DNA from: Symsagittifera roscoffensis | Taxonomy: Eukaryota > Xenacoelomorpha > Acoela > Convolutidae | Reading direction: 5' to 3' | DNA: 64,000 nucleotides | Assembly: GCF_963678635.1 (NCBI RefSeq) | Contig: NC_087064.1 | Location: 70,679,465 to 70,743,464 of the forward strand | Shown: positions 1-12,758 of the stretch, one piece after another | Layout: each line of letters starts with the position of its first letter | Position numbering within the stretch: the stretch's first letter is position 1 | The notes under the pieces: generated by a model | The model's database searches: none | What the model was told of the DNA's origin: nothing | The model's input: the letters and a program-made list of their open reading frames with translations, nothing else | Position numbers and translations under genes: made by a program

Positions 1-225
1 GGTATTAGACTAAGAAGTTGCACGAATCTATCCGGCCGAAAATAAGATAGCGTGACGAGCAGACGGTGTACCTTATCTGAAATTACTCTATGAGTACAGT
101 AACCAATACATAACTCATCTGCTGCGACCAAAAGTCTCGAACAGACCTTAACTAACCTAGCATTAGACAAAATTAGATTAGAAAATGAGCAAAATGGGAA
201 AAATAATATAGCCCTTTACTCTCTT

Positions 226-2560
226 GGTATTCATATTTATGTAAATATGAAGTGCGATTATTATCCTCAAATCCTAAAAAACTAAGGTGCCCTTTCCAAC
301 GTTTAACCAAATTTTTATCCAAGAAAATGATGAAGACAAAAAGTTCAAAATGTACTATCAATAATTTCCTGCAAAACCGCAAATATAAGTTTCCTATCAC
401 AATAAATTTTTCTAATGCATTTCTAGATATTTATATGCAAAAATGTCCACAGACGGATCTTATTTACCCACATTGTCGTAAGACATTGCGTTCTTCATTA
501 TTAAGTATTTAAAACTACGGAAAACAATTTCCGGGTTCGCTTTCCTGAAAACGATGCATGCTACGTTTTTAATGAGTCACAATCGTTATCACATCATAAA
601 AATTCCCATAAATTACTTTTCCTATGCGCCGGATATGACAAATGAGCGTGTGGTAACCGACTTCTGCATCTTCTCTCATAGTTGTCTTCATGGCTTGTGT
701 GTCTCCACCCAGCTTATCTTTACTGAACAGGCGCTTCCCCCCCCCTATTTTTATCCCTGTAGGTCGAAACAAATGTAATCTAGAAGCATTACAAGAGGTT
801 AAAGTTAAACGGGGTATGTTTTTGTCCATGAAAAACTTAGGCAAACTCCAAACATTTTTAAGGTAGTTTTTGAGCGGCAATGTTAGAATTTGAGAATGAA
901 AGTCATCCAAAAAAGGCCGCAACCATCTGATCTTTTGATGAGTATTTCTGATATTCTCATAATCCCAGTGATTTTCCACAGTGATTACATTGCGTCTGCA
1001 TCTTTTCCTTAAAGAATCGACAAAGCATGGTTGCAATACTTGAGTTTGATTATGAGTAAAAACATTTTAGGAGAAAAAACTTTACACAGAGGCGAAGCTT
1101 CGCATCACTTTCAATACAACACAAAAACAATAATTATAAACTGAAAAAAAGAAGCGTTGAAAAAAATAGGTCTATCAGAAGTCAAATTTTCGCAAATCTC
1201 GATAGAAGTTCATTTTAGGCAAAGATACCAGACATTTGAATACTAAATTAGCAACAAAACGAAAATTACGAAGAGGAAACAAAACCGACAATTTCTGAGC
1301 AGATACAAGTGAAGCTAAAAAAATCCATTCAAAAAATTTGAGACAAAAATTAATAATCATAATAATAATTAGGAATAAAATAAATAAACATACTAAAACG
1401 AATATAGTTTGAAAAAATTTCAAGTCCCCCTGAAACAACAACGAACAACACTTATACTTGCAGCTGCAACAAAATTTGCTAACAGCACAAGCTAAATCCG
1501 CGATAAGGCACACAAAGCAGGCAAAACATGAGCAGATAAACAAAAACCCGGCTATTCAATTTTTAGCGGAAAAAATTTCAATTGCATACAAACTTTAAAA
1601 AACAAGGTCCGGCAGTTAGATAGTTCAATCTCTTGACAGGTGGATAGTTTAGCCACTCCATTAGCCCATGGGTAATTGAGTTGTTCAGATAATGCAGTTT
1701 TGTTAATGGAAATTATGGCTAACTGAATTCTGAGGCGGAAGAACGTAGCTTGCTGATCTTGACGTCGAGGGGAAATTTCTTATGACACAAAAACGAACTC
1801 TGCAAAAATTCTCAGCTAATCAGCCCCTCCAAACTTCTCAAAACTGACTGAACTTCCCATTTTTTCTTTAGGACACTTCCCACAACTCCCGTGGAAACAA
1901 CTCACTAGATCGATGGAAAACAAGTTGAAACCATTTAGGCCAAGTCTATCTTTTAAGCAAAAAAGAAAAAAAACTAAAGAGCGCCAGTCTCGGTGAAATA
2001 TGATTACGAGAAAAAATCAAATGGAATTTCAACACAGAAACACAAACAATAAAAAACACTTGCGATACAACACAAACATTAGAAAAAAAGTGTCGAAAAA
2101 AAAACATTGATTGTTGTGAAAACAGCTAGGCGAACCAAAATTTCCGCAAGATAAAAAACAACTAGGGGCCAGCTAAGGCTGGAAATACGTGTATCATGTT
2201 GAACGAATTTACTATACAGATGCCGCACGAAAAATGTGATTTCAAAAATTGGACTGCCCAAAACCTTAGTTGTTTCTCTACTAAAATAAGAAAGAAGAGT
2301 AAAAAATTAATTTTCCCAAGCAAATAACATTTCTTTTGCACAATTTAATTAGTCGCCGCTTCTGCAAAAAGAATTATCGCATACGGTTCTTTCAATTAAA
2401 CAGTTCATATCAGATTTGATTGGGTAAATCATAAAATAATTCAAAAAGTTTCTAAAAAACGGTCAAACGCTCTAAAAAATGATCAAAATACTTTCCAAAC
2501 TCCACAACTTTTTTCTGCATAAAACAAGTTGTGGTCGTTTAGCAGAAAACGTTCTCAAAT
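226..2560. repeat. Direct duplication, copy A
   Basis: This stretch is repeated in the same orientation at 3563-5795. The two copies run nearly identically from the ATTCATATTTATG start, through the block ending near 1590, and again from about 2095 (AAACAGCTAGGCGAACC) to about 2560. The part between 1597 and 2095 is not shared: copy B has a MITE-like insert there. Open frames inside are not conserved between copies (the 155-codon minus frame at 569-1036 is cut short in copy B), so I read no gene here. It contains the palindrome GCGAAGCTTCGC at about 1091-1102, part of a dispersed repeat. Confidence 0.85.
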
Positions 2561-3562
2561 ACATATATAGACTTTTTAAGGGTTGGATTTGAGGGTTGGA
2601 TCTGAGATACTTTGATTGAGAATGGTTGGTGTTTTTAGAGATAGAGGTTGGGGTGGCTTAGAAGAAAATTGTTGGACAAAATTTTTAGAGAGAAGAGTTG
2701 GTCTGGTTGAAGATAAAATTATTGGATTGAATCTCAGTAGTTTTCAGCTTCTATCCATACTTCATTGGGAAATCTCCCAACTTGTCGTAGCAAATAAGAA
2801 GTTAATTTTTAACTTCGATATCTTTCCTGAATGCTATTCGTACATTCGTATTTTACAGGTAAAGTTGTTATTATTCGTACTTCACGAGAAGAGTCGTTGA
2901 TTTTCCCAATATTTAAAAAGTTATACGAGTTATTCCATTCATTTTGCAAAAGGATCAAAACAGATTGATTCCATGGCGGCGGCGTCACGCTTTGTGAGCA
3001 CAATAAGTTCTATGTTTCTATTTCAAAATGAAAAAAGAACTACTAACAATACGGTCTTTTTGTACCCGGGGCTTAACGTCGCAAATGAAATTACACTTTT
3101 TCACATTACTTTCTATATCAAACCTGAGAGAAAAAATACAACTTCTGCATAATATCATTTTTTAATTGTTCGCAAAAAAACACTGAATCATTGGGAAAAT
3201 GTGCGGATACTAGTCTTAGTTTCAACAAAACCATGGTCAAACAGTGTGTTCGCAGCAAAACAGAAAGAAAATTTTTACTGTTTGAAAGAGTAAATGATAG
3301 TTGAAAGTAGGATAATGCAGAGTTTTAAATTAATCAGTGTTCCACAAAAATAGCTGCTAATCTTAAGCTCATAATTTACCCTAATTTGAAATATTCACAA
3401 AGTTTCAGTAAGATTGATCACAGAAAAACTTGAATGAAAGAAAAAATCAATTAAAAAGCTCGTTTTTAATTTAATCATTTTATGAAAATTAACTGAAAAG
3501 GACATTTAGAGATCAGTGAAATTGTTTTTGCTTTTTTTTGAAAATGAGCCCTTTGCACACTT
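2561..3562. other. Unique spacer between the duplicated copies
   Basis: AT-rich DNA between the two copies of the direct duplication. The plus frame at 2616-2900 has no recognisable domain and ordinary AT-rich wording. I see no gene, RNA or mobile element in it. Confidence 0.5.
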
Positions 3563-5795
3563 CGTATTCATATTTATGTAAATATGAAGTGCGATTATTA
3601 TCCTCAAATCCTAAAAAACTAAGGTGCCCTTTCCAACGTTTAACCAAATTTTTATCCAAGAAAATGATGAAGACAAAAAGTTCAAAATGTACTATCAATA
3701 ATTTCCTGCAAAACCGCAAATATAAGTTTCCTATCACAATAAATTTTTCTAATGCATTTCTAGATATTTATATGCAAAAATGTCCACAGACGGATCTTAT
3801 TTACCCACATTGTCGTAAGACATTGCGTTCTTCATTATTAAGTATTTAAAACTACGGAAAACAATTTCCGGGTTCGCTTTCCTGAAAACGATGCATGCTA
3901 CGTTTTTAATGAGTCACAATCGTTATCACATCATAAATATTCCCATAAATTACTTTTCCTATGCGCCGGATATGACAAATGAGCGTGTGGTAACCGACTT
4001 CTGCATCTTCTCTCATAGTTGTCTTCATGGCTTGTGTGTCTCCACCCAGCTTATCTTTACTGAACAGGCGCTTCCCCCCCCCCCTATTTTTATCCCTGTA
4101 GGTCGAAACAAATGTAATCTAGAAGCATTACAAGAGGTTAAAGTTAAACGGGGTATGTTTTTGTCCATGAAAAACTTAGGCAAACTCCAAACATTTTTAA
4201 GGTAGTTTTTGAGCGGCAATGTTAAAATTTGGGACTAAAAGTCATCCAAAAAAGGCCGCAACCATCTGATCTTTTGATGAGTATTTCTGATATTCTCATA
4301 ATCCATGGTTGCGGATTTTCCACAGTGATTACATTGCGTCTGCATCTTTTCCTTAAATAATCGACAATGCATGGTTGCAATACTTGAGTTTGATTATGAG
4401 TAAAAACATTTTAGGAAAAAAAAACTTTACACAGAGGCGAAGCTTCGCATCACTTTCAATACAACACAAACACAATAATTATAAATTGAAAAAAAGAAGC
4501 GTTGAAAAAACTAGGTCTATCAAAAATCAAATTTTCGCAAATCTCGATAGAAGTTCATTTTAGGCGAAGATACCAGACATTTGAATACTAAATTAGCAAC
4601 AAAACGAAACTTACGAAAAAGAAACAAAATCGACAACTTCTGGGCAGATACAAGTGAAGCTAAAAAAATTCATTCACAAAACTTGAGACAAAAATTAATA
4701 ATCATAATAATAATTAGGAATAAAAATAAATAAACATACTAAAACGAATATGAAACAACCCCTGATTCCCCCTGAAACAACAATGAACAACACTTATACT
4801 TGCAGCTACAACAAAATTTGCTTACAGCGAAAGCAAAATCCGCGATGAGGCACACAAAGCAGGCAAAACATGAGCAGATAAACGAAAACCCGACTATTCA
4901 ATTTTTACCGGAAAAAATTTCAATTGCATACAAATTTTAAACAAGACTGCTCGTATCAGGGCGAAGGCCTGAAAGTTCCGACTGCCTTTGAACGTTTATG
5001 GAGCAGTAAAAACATTGAAAAATTAAATGAAATAAAATAAAATGAAAAACTTTTTTTTTTCTAAAATTTGAACATTTTTCTATGAAAATCATCCCCCCAC
5101 ACGCCATATAAAGTACAAAAAAATAGATTTCGCTCCTTGCAACAAATCAATTATGGCAAATAAGCTTCTTTCAACCAATTTGGAACGATTTCTAAGACGG
5201 ATTAGATCTCCGCTTACGCGTTAATAGCACGAAATATATCGCGCGTTAATTGTCCCAAGTTGGCCAAAATGGCAATCTTTAAACCGCCATAACTTTACGA
5301 AAAATAACCACAGGTAAATACAGCAGAAACATTCGAAAAAAAATGAATGTTGAAAACAGCTAGGCGAACCAAAATTTCCGCATGATAAAAATCAACTAGG
5401 GGCCAGCTAAGATTGAAAATACGTGTATCATGTTGAACGGATTTGCAATACTGATGCGGCACGAAAAATGTGATGTCAAAAACTGGACTGCCCGAAACCT
5501 TAGTTGTTTTTCTACTAAAATAAGTGAGAATAGTAAAAAAAAATTGACATAATTAATTTTATCCAAAGAGATAATATTTCTCTTGCAAAAATTAATTAGT
5601 CGCCGCTTCTGCAGAAACAATTATCGCATACGGTTCTTTCAATTAAAAAAACCATCTCAGAATTGATTGGGTAAATATCGAAAGAATTCAAAACGGTCAA
5701 ACGCTCTAGAAAATGATCAAAAGACTTTCCAAACTCCATAAATTTTTTCTGCATAAAACAGGTTGTGGTCGCTTAGCAGAAACCGCTCTCATAAA
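3563..5795. repeat. Direct duplication, copy B
   Basis: Second copy of the block at 226-2560, same orientation. Differences are mostly single bases and small indels, for example a longer C-run near 4076. Copy B carries a truncated member of the AGTCGGAA MITE-like family (4942-5318) where copy A has unrelated DNA. Frames inside are shifted relative to copy A, which argues against coding. Confidence 0.85.
4942..5318 (+). repeat. MITE-like family R1, truncated copy
   Basis: Begins with the family head CAAGACTGCTCGTATCAGGG and keeps the internal CGCGTTAATAGCGCG motif, but stops after the CATAACTTTACG segment. The usual tail ending in AGTCGGAAC is missing. It lies inside copy B of the direct duplication only, so it arrived or was retained after duplication. 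Confidence 0.75.
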
Positions 5796-6660
5796 CAGGT
5801 TTTTTTTATTTAACACTACCTGAGAATTGGCACGGTAGTTTTCGCGTAAAATCGAAAAGTTTTCAAAAAACTGACAAAGTTTCAAAACTTTGACTTGTTT
5901 GAAGGCCATCATTTTTTTCCTGAACAAACTAGGCTTAGTCAATTAGAAAGGGAGAGTTTCAACAACCTGTTGTTTTGATTAAACGTATGTTATCAGATTT
6001 GACAGGATAGTTGGCGAAAAAAGTCCACAAAAAAGTCAACACATCAAAAATTCGATCTTTCCGATAAACATAGCAAAATTGGGCGCAGCTGCTTATGAGG
6101 AAAGGATTCAAGCAACCTGTAGTTTTGATTGAACATTAAAAATCTCAGCTTTTTTGATAAAATCAAAATTTTTGACTTCTCCGAGGGCCAGAACTTTAGT
6201 GTCAGAAAAACTTGGATGTAGTCGCAAAAGCAAACGAGCTTCTCACAACCCGTTATTGAACCCAAAACCTAGGAATAGCATGGTAGTTTTCAAGAAAGTT
6301 TAAAAAAAATTTGAAAACTGTCAAAAAATCAAAAGGTGATTTTTCCAGGGCCGATAACTTTTCAACAAAGTCGATAAAAAATGGCAAAAAGGTTCTTCAA
6401 ACGGTCAAAATTCAAAGTTTTGACTATTACGAGTGCCACATTTTTGTGTAAAAAAAATTGAGCGTAACCGCTTATGCAAGATGCTTTTCAACAGCGTTCT
6501 TGAATGAAACCCAAAATTTAGATTTGAGAGGGGTAGCTTTTGAGAAAACGAAACGAAAAAAATCAAGCCTTCCCCCACAAACTCATTCGAAGGCAATAGT
6601 CGGAGAGTTCAAGTAAAAAGAGTCTCTATTGGAGTATGCAGACACACAGGGGAGTAGATG
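5690..6660 (+). repeat. Degenerate satellite-like tandem array
   Basis: Several diverged monomers of roughly 170-200 bp follow each other. Each has a version of 'GATAACTTTTTGTG ... GTAGCCGCTTATGCAA ... AACCCGTT ... TTGAACCCAAAACCT ... GAGAGGGTAGTTTTCGAGAAAA'. The same monomer type recurs at about 38,980-39,790. Frames within it are short and in different phases, so no coding is inferred. Confidence 0.6.
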
Positions 6661-8420
6661 GTCTTTCCATTGAAACCCACTATTTGAAAATCACTAGAAC
6701 TTTTGAAAAAAAAATCAATTCATTCAATTTGGAAAGATTTTTCCGTAACGAAAAAAAAACTAATTTCAACAAACCGATTGGTAAACATAAAACTAATTTG
6801 AAAAGTCAAGGGGTGCATTAAAAATTTGTTTCCTCTGAAAACACCTAAAGTTAGGTCATTAAGCCAATGAAAATTAGGCCGAAGTAGTTTACGCGAGGAA
6901 TTTTGTAAGCGAAACATAAAAAAGAAGAAACTTTGAAGTCAAGGCAAGTAAAATTACAAATTATCGGAATAAATCAAAATCTAAAAGCAATCTTAAGAAA
7001 TTGTGCGCAGCAAAAAAATCAATTTCCAAATGTGACAATTAAGCCGACAACAGATAAGCAGACAAAAAAAAATTGGCCGACATTTGTTTTGCCCAGATCG
7101 AATCAAGGACCGTTGCCGTCCCAGGCATATTCGTTACAAACAGGCTAAGTTGTCCGGGAGCGCATACCAAATTGAATTTATTGTGAGTCAAGGTACAAAT
7201 GATTCAATTGATTTTCTTAGACAGGTTGTTAACCCGAAAAAGTCTAAATTGAGTCTGATAACGCTGGCTAATCGCAATCGTAATTATCTTCAAAATGCTT
7301 GAAACAGAAAAAATTTCCCGCAAAATTATTTTGTATACAAATGTTATACACATAGGCGAGGCCGCACTTTGCATTTTTTCGACAATGAGACTGAAGTATT
7401 TAAGTCAAAAAAAGTTTTTAAAATATATAAAGTTTAATTGGGAAACAACGAAAAACTTTTTCTTTTCAATAACAGTCGATAAAAACAGCTACTAACGTTA
7501 AATAGATTTCAAAACCTACTGAGCCGTCCATGAGCAGACTAGACGCCCATTGAGCCAAAAAGACAAAATGCCATAGGAAATTAATGCCTTTAAAAAATTT
7601 CAGCGTTTAAATTTCGAAATTTTGATCTTTCACACAAGAAATGATCTGGTTTAATTTGATTTTGCCTTTGAAATTTATCTTGTCCAAATCGTTAAAACAT
7701 GAGTCGAAACTATTTATGCCAAAAAGCTTTTAAACCAAAAAAAACCAAAAAAACTAAAACACATTAAGTTAGTTTTAGTAGATAAGTTACAGAAGTAGAC
7801 TTTTGCAACTGCAATGAAACAACACTTGCAATGAAACAACTGCAATGAAACAACACTGCAATGAAACAACACTTGCAACTGCAATGAAAACTTCTAACAG
7901 CACAAAAAAATTATGCTAACTTTTTACCCTTAAGCCGATGCCAAAAGCACTCCACTGTTAAACATGAGCCGAAAACTTTTAGGTCGAATAAAAATTATAA
8001 CCAAATAACTAAACAAAAACTCGAAAAATTTAACAGTTAGGGTTGTGAAATTAAAAAGCTACAGGAGTTAATTAACGTCACCTCAGATCAAGTGGGGAGG
8101 GTGCTGGAAGTTGTTAAGAATCGATAATAAAGCAAGATATATTTCTGACAAATTTGCAAGAAAAGTTGATTATTGGATAAGGAAAAGTCTAGTTCCCGAT
8201 TACAAGACCCTTGCTCTACCAAGTTTAATCCAGCTAGACCAAAAAGGTAACAAGGGTGCTTGTATCCGAACGACACCCTGAACGTTCCGAATATCATTTA
8301 AAATCTTGGAAATAGTGTTCGATTCAGAAAAAAAAATGATAATAAAAATTTCAAAAATGAAACAGTTTTCAGAATTTTTTTTTTCATTCTTCCCAGATAG
8401 CAAACTGAAATTAAATGAAA
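6661..8420. other. AT-rich non-coding DNA with a short tandem repeat
   Basis: No supported gene. Around 6850-7150 the wording (AAGCCAATGAAAATTAGGCCGAAG, AAGCCGAC) resembles a stretch near 36,720-36,960, indicating a diverged dispersed repeat. A small tandem array sits at 7806-7889. Confidence 0.5.
7806..7889 (+). repeat. Short tandem repeat (TGCAATGAAACAACACT)n
   Basis: About five imperfect units of 16-20 bp built on TGCAATGAAACAACACT follow each other directly. This is simple tandem repetition with no coding signal. Confidence 0.85.
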
Positions 8421-8942
8421 CAAGACTGCTCGTATCAGGGCGAACCCCTGAATGTTCCGACTGCCTTTTAAGGTTTATGGAGCAGCAGTAAAAACATTAA
8501 AAAAATTAAATTTTTTCTAAAATTTGATTTTTTTTTAAATGAAATCATCACCCCTCACGCCATATAAAGTACAAAAAGAGAAATTTCGTTCCTTGTAACA
8601 AACAATTATGGCAAATAAGCTTCGTTCAACCAATTTGGAACGACTTATAAGACGGATTAAATCTCCGCTTACGCGTTAATAGCGCGAATTATATCGCGCG
8701 TTAATTGTCCCAAATTGGTCAAAATGGCCAAAATGGCAATCTTTAAACCCTCATAACTTTACGAAAAATGATCACAGGTGAACTATCTTTTCAAGTTTAA
8801 GCTCAGGACAACAATACCTTTTGAATGATATAAAAAAATTCCGTCAAAAATGGCTAGTTAAAAAGTCGAAATTTGTCTGAAGAAAAAAAAACCCACCCCG
8901 AGCACAAATATTCCGTTACTTTCGTATCGAAAGTCGGAACAA
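8421..8942 (+). repeat. MITE-like family R1, full copy
   Basis: Runs from CAAGACTGCTCGTATCAGGG to GTATCGAAAGTCGGAACAA. TTCCGACT near the head and AGTCGGAA at the tail form an inverted pair. The centre holds CGCGTTAATAGCGCGAATT followed by TATCGCGCGTTAATTG. It carries no open frame of note, so it would be non-autonomous. Near-identical copies are at 12,212-12,758 and 17,990-18,517. Confidence 0.8.
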
Positions 8943-9285
8943 TAATATAAAAATTAAGAAAACTAGCATATTTCAATTCAGTTTGGAAGGATTTTCAAAG
9001 CGGATCAAATCGCTTCTAGCTAATAGCCCAATGCATATCGCGCGTTAATTATTTCTAATTGACCAAATTGGTAACCCCTCATTAGTTTGCAGAGAATAAG
9101 TTAAAACTTATTTTATTGTGAGCACAAGACAAAAATATTATTAAAACAGTATAAAAAATCCAGTCAACCACTTGAAATTTGTCTGGAAAAAATCCAGAAA
9201 GAGCAGATTATTCCGGTACTTTCTTCTTAAGTCGGAACAACAAGACTGCTCGTATTAGGACCATGTCTGAATGTTAAGACTTACT
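8943..9285 (+). repeat. Diverged R1-related segment
   Basis: Immediately after the full R1 copy comes a much more diverged version of its right half (ATATCGCGCGTTAATTA, AAGTCGGAACAACAAG), then a second head (CAAGACTGCTCGTATTAGG) that stops after about 45 bp. It looks like an older tandem or nested insertion of the same family. Confidence 0.6.
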
Positions 9286-10399
9286 GAATGAAAAAACCTG
9301 ATTTGCAAAACTTTACTCACAAACATTCCGTCATATTTATTTAAAGCCGAATTTTTTTTGAATTCCTGAAAAAGCATGGAATCCTATTCATCTAATTACA
9401 AAATCATTTCGCGATAAACATTGTTCTGAAAATATACTTATTTCATAATTCGAGATCTGCCTTAAGTTCAAATCACCTAAAACAAAATCAGATACGTCTA
9501 CAGGAGCGTCACTTTTGTTGGATTCTATATCAAAGTGATAATTTGCAGGCTCAATCTCACATGAGCTCTTGCTTTAGGTTTACGCCGCAAAAATTTTACC
9601 GCAGAAAGTATTTCACTATTTATTAAGGCTCAAAAGTTGGATTCTTTTGCAGCTCAAAATTTTATTTTGAAAACTGCAGATTATGGGAGAGTACCTTTTT
9701 AGAATTTCATTAGAGATAGTCGATTAAAATTACTTGTATAGCCAAAATAGTTTCAATGTAGTGGAATAAAATTACAATTTAGAATAATAAATGAATTTTA
9801 AATCCATTCAAATCACTTTTTTTTCAAAAATTTAAAAAGATTACTCCATTTAAAATCTGTTATAATGGATTATATTTGATTCTAATCTGTGTGAAATTAT
9901 TGGAAGTTATTTGCAAAATTCACAGAGTTTTCTCTATTACTAACAGCATACTCGCTCTCACAACTTACCTACATTAATATAAAAATTTCAAAAACCATTT
10001 CTCACACTTTCAGCACCCCAATTTCATTCTCTCACACTTAAGCCCTCATACTTCAGCACCCACATACCTCCCTCAGTGAATGATAAGGAGATGCAGTCAG
10101 TGAACTTAATAGGCAATTATGAGAGACAAAGCAGAAGCTGCGCGCCCAATTAGAAAAAATTATTAGTCAAATATTGAATTGCTTTATATTACAGCAGCTA
10201 GTCTTTTTACGGTCGACTTGAAGGCGAGCAAATTGTGAAACCGTTGTTGAGTTTTTGCCTAAATGGTTCAATTACCCATCAAAAAGCTTTCTTCTGTTTG
10301 TTTTGATCGTTATTCAAATCACTGTCGAGATCAAACCCGTCTCTTTGTCATTCACCCTCCTCCCTCCCGGCCCACCCGCATTGGAGTTCCATGAATAAA
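9286..10399. other. AT-rich DNA, nothing recognised
   Basis: No gene, RNA or clear repeat seen. It includes TTCAGCACCC/CTCACACTT repetitions around 9950-10,080. Confidence 0.45.
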
Positions 10400-12180
10400 A
10401 ATCGATTATAATTGAGTTTCCTTGTCGGTGTTCACGAAAGTGAAAACAAATCGATTATAATCAATTAAAAATGGATTATAAAATTACTGTTTTTGGAGGC
10501 AACAAAATCTTTTTTTCATCCATTATAATCGATTTTTTTTTCATTTTGTGGACACTGACAATGAAACTAAATTATAATCGATTTTTTTCACTTACTGAGA
10601 TAACGAATTTCAACACACATAAAGTTTTTTCTACGTTTTATTGTAAAGTTGGTTACGTTGGTTATTTGTTGCTCAATTTATTTCTTTTCTGCCTAACTTG
10701 GATATTTTTGTTACTTTTTATGTTACTCAAAAACTGAATTTTGTTCCTTTCAGCAATTTTGTTAAATTATTAGAAATATTGGGGGGGGGGGGAGGTAAAG
10801 TTGGTGGAATAACCCGCCTTCCATAACACCCCTAGCGTTTGTTTGCCCATTTACAACACCCCCCCCCCCCCCCGAGGGCTCAGGGGGGGGGATGGCTTCA
10901 GGTGGGGGTTGATCAGCTGAGGGGGGGGGGGGGGGGGGGGTTCAGGTGCGGGGGGAGGGGGAGGGGGGGGTTGGATCCAGTGGGGGGATTCATGTTGGGG
11001 ATGGGGGTGGGGGTGGGTTCAGGTGGGGGATAGGGGTGGAATCAGGTGGGGGATGGGGTGGGTTCAGGTGGGGGATGGGGTGGGTTCAGGTGGGGGATGG
11101 GGTGGGTTCAGGTGGGGGAGGGATGGTGGGGGACGGATGGTGGGTTCAGTTCATGTGGGGTGGGGGGGGTGTTCAGGTGGGGGATGCTCAGGTGGGGGTG
11201 TTCAGGTGGTGGGGGGTTGTTCAGGTGAGGGGGGGGGAGTGTGCGTTTAGGTTGGGGGGGGGGGGGGGGGTTGAGTGGGGGGAGGGGAGCAAAGGGGCAA
11301 AAGTCAGGGGGAGGGGAGAACTTAACGGAATCTTTTTGCAAGTTGAGTTTAGGTTTAGAAATGGGTTAGGCCGTACAATCGCTTTGCAAAGTTTCCGCAT
11401 CACTCACTAGATAAATTCATAAATTCTTGCAAAATTTTGCACGACACGCGAAACAAAAATAAAGTGGAAAAAAATCCATTTTAATGTGATTTCCTACTTA
11501 TTATAAAATCCATTATAATGGATTCCAAATGAATTATAATGCTTTTTGTTTTGCCGAGAAAAAATGGGTTTAAATCCCTTTTTGGTCCAATTTTATTGTA
11601 TGAACGTAACATTGGAATCGATTATATTCACAACTTTATAGACCACGAAAATCCATTATAATCGACTTGTTTTCACTTTTTTAAATGCGGGCACACTCTT
11701 TGTCAAACTTTTTTGCACCATCTGAAAAATATTGTTGATTTGAGGTCAAATTATTGAAGTTATTTTACCATGATCTTTTTCCGTAAAATTACGGGGTTTG
11801 CCAATTACTAAGTTGGTCAATTTGGGATAACTAACGCGCGAAATAATGCGTTATCATATTACATGAGTAAGCGGCAATTTAATGCGTTTCAAACTGAATT
11901 GAGTCCAGTAATTTAGTGTTTTCAAAACAATAACAGACACCTAAGCACACCTTTTCTATATTAAATAGCATGTTGGGGATGAAATGAAGAAATGCAAAAA
12001 AAAAAAATTTTTTCGATTATTTTGTCAATTATTCAACCGAAAATTTTTTTTATGTGGCCTTAAAAAGCTGTCGGAATATTCAGGGCCTCGCTATCTTGTA
12101 ATCGATTATAACTGATTTAAATAATAGTAGCATCATAGTCCATTTTAAATCGATTATTGTTGATTTTTTGTAATATTTTT
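10400..12180. repeat. Cluster of AATCGATTATAATC-type palindromes flanking the G-rich island
   Basis: Short palindromic words based on ATCGATTATAATCGAT or ATCCATTATAATGGAT recur at about 10,403, 10,449, 10,470, 10,520, 10,570, 11,505, 11,618, 11,651, 12,098 and 12,145. They are separated by unrelated AT-rich DNA, so this is a dispersed motif cluster, not a tandem satellite. The 88-codon plus frame at 10,471-10,737 runs through several copies and is not taken as a gene. Confidence 0.65.
10779..11320 (+). repeat. G-rich tandem island with long homopolymer runs
   Basis: The plus strand is almost purely G/T/A: G-runs of 9 to about 22, then repeated GGTTCAGGTGGGGGATGGGG units of about 20 bp. A long C-run at about 10,859-10,873 faces G-runs just downstream and could pair with them. 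Strand asymmetry is extreme against an AT-rich background. The long frames across it (such as 10,946-11,410) are glycine- or proline-only translations of the repeat. Many closely spaced G-runs make G-quadruplex formation likely. Confidence 0.85.
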
Positions 12181-12211
12181 TAATATTTTCAGAGACTGAC
12201 TATGAATGAAA

Positions 12212-12758
12212 CAAGAATGCTCGTATCAGGGCGAAGCCCTGAATGTTCCGACTGCCTTTTAAGGTTTATGGAGCAGCAGTAATAACATAAAAAAATTAAA
12301 TGAAATAAATTAAAATGAAATTTTTTTTTTCTAAAATTTGAATTTTTTTAATGAAAATCATCCCCCCCCACACGCCAAATGAAGTACAAAAAGAGAGATT
12401 TCGTTCCTTGTAACAAATCAATTATGGCAAATAAGCTTCATTCAACTAATTTGGAACGATTTATAAGACGGATTAAATCTCCGCTTACGCGTTAATAGCG
12501 CGAATTATATCGCGCGTTAATTGTCCCAAATTGGTCAAAATGGCCAAAATGACAATCTTTAAACCCTCATAACTTTACGAAAAATGATCACAGGCGAAAT
12601 ATCTTTTCGATTTTAAGCTCAGGACAACAATACCTTTTGAACGATATAAAAAAATTCCGTCAAAAATGGCTAGTTAAAAAGTCGAAATTTGTCTGAAGAA
12701 AAAAAAACCCCACCCCGAGCACAAATATTCCGTTACTTTCGTATCGAAAGTCGGAACA
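12212..12758 (+). repeat. MITE-like family R1, full copy
   Basis: Head CAAGAATGCTCGTATCAGGG with the hairpin CAGGGC-GAA-GCCCTG, conserved CGCGTTAATAGCGCG centre, and tail GAAAGTCGGAACAAT. Over most of its length it matches the copies at 8421 and 17,990 closely. Confidence 0.8.

Noticed and set aside
569..1036. 155-codon minus-strand frame in the direct duplication
   Set aside because: The second copy at about 3.9-4.4 kb breaks the same frame, so it is not under protein selection.
10839..11410. Several glycine-, valine- or proline-rich frames on both strands
   Set aside because: Translations of the G-rich tandem repeat; open in many frames at once.
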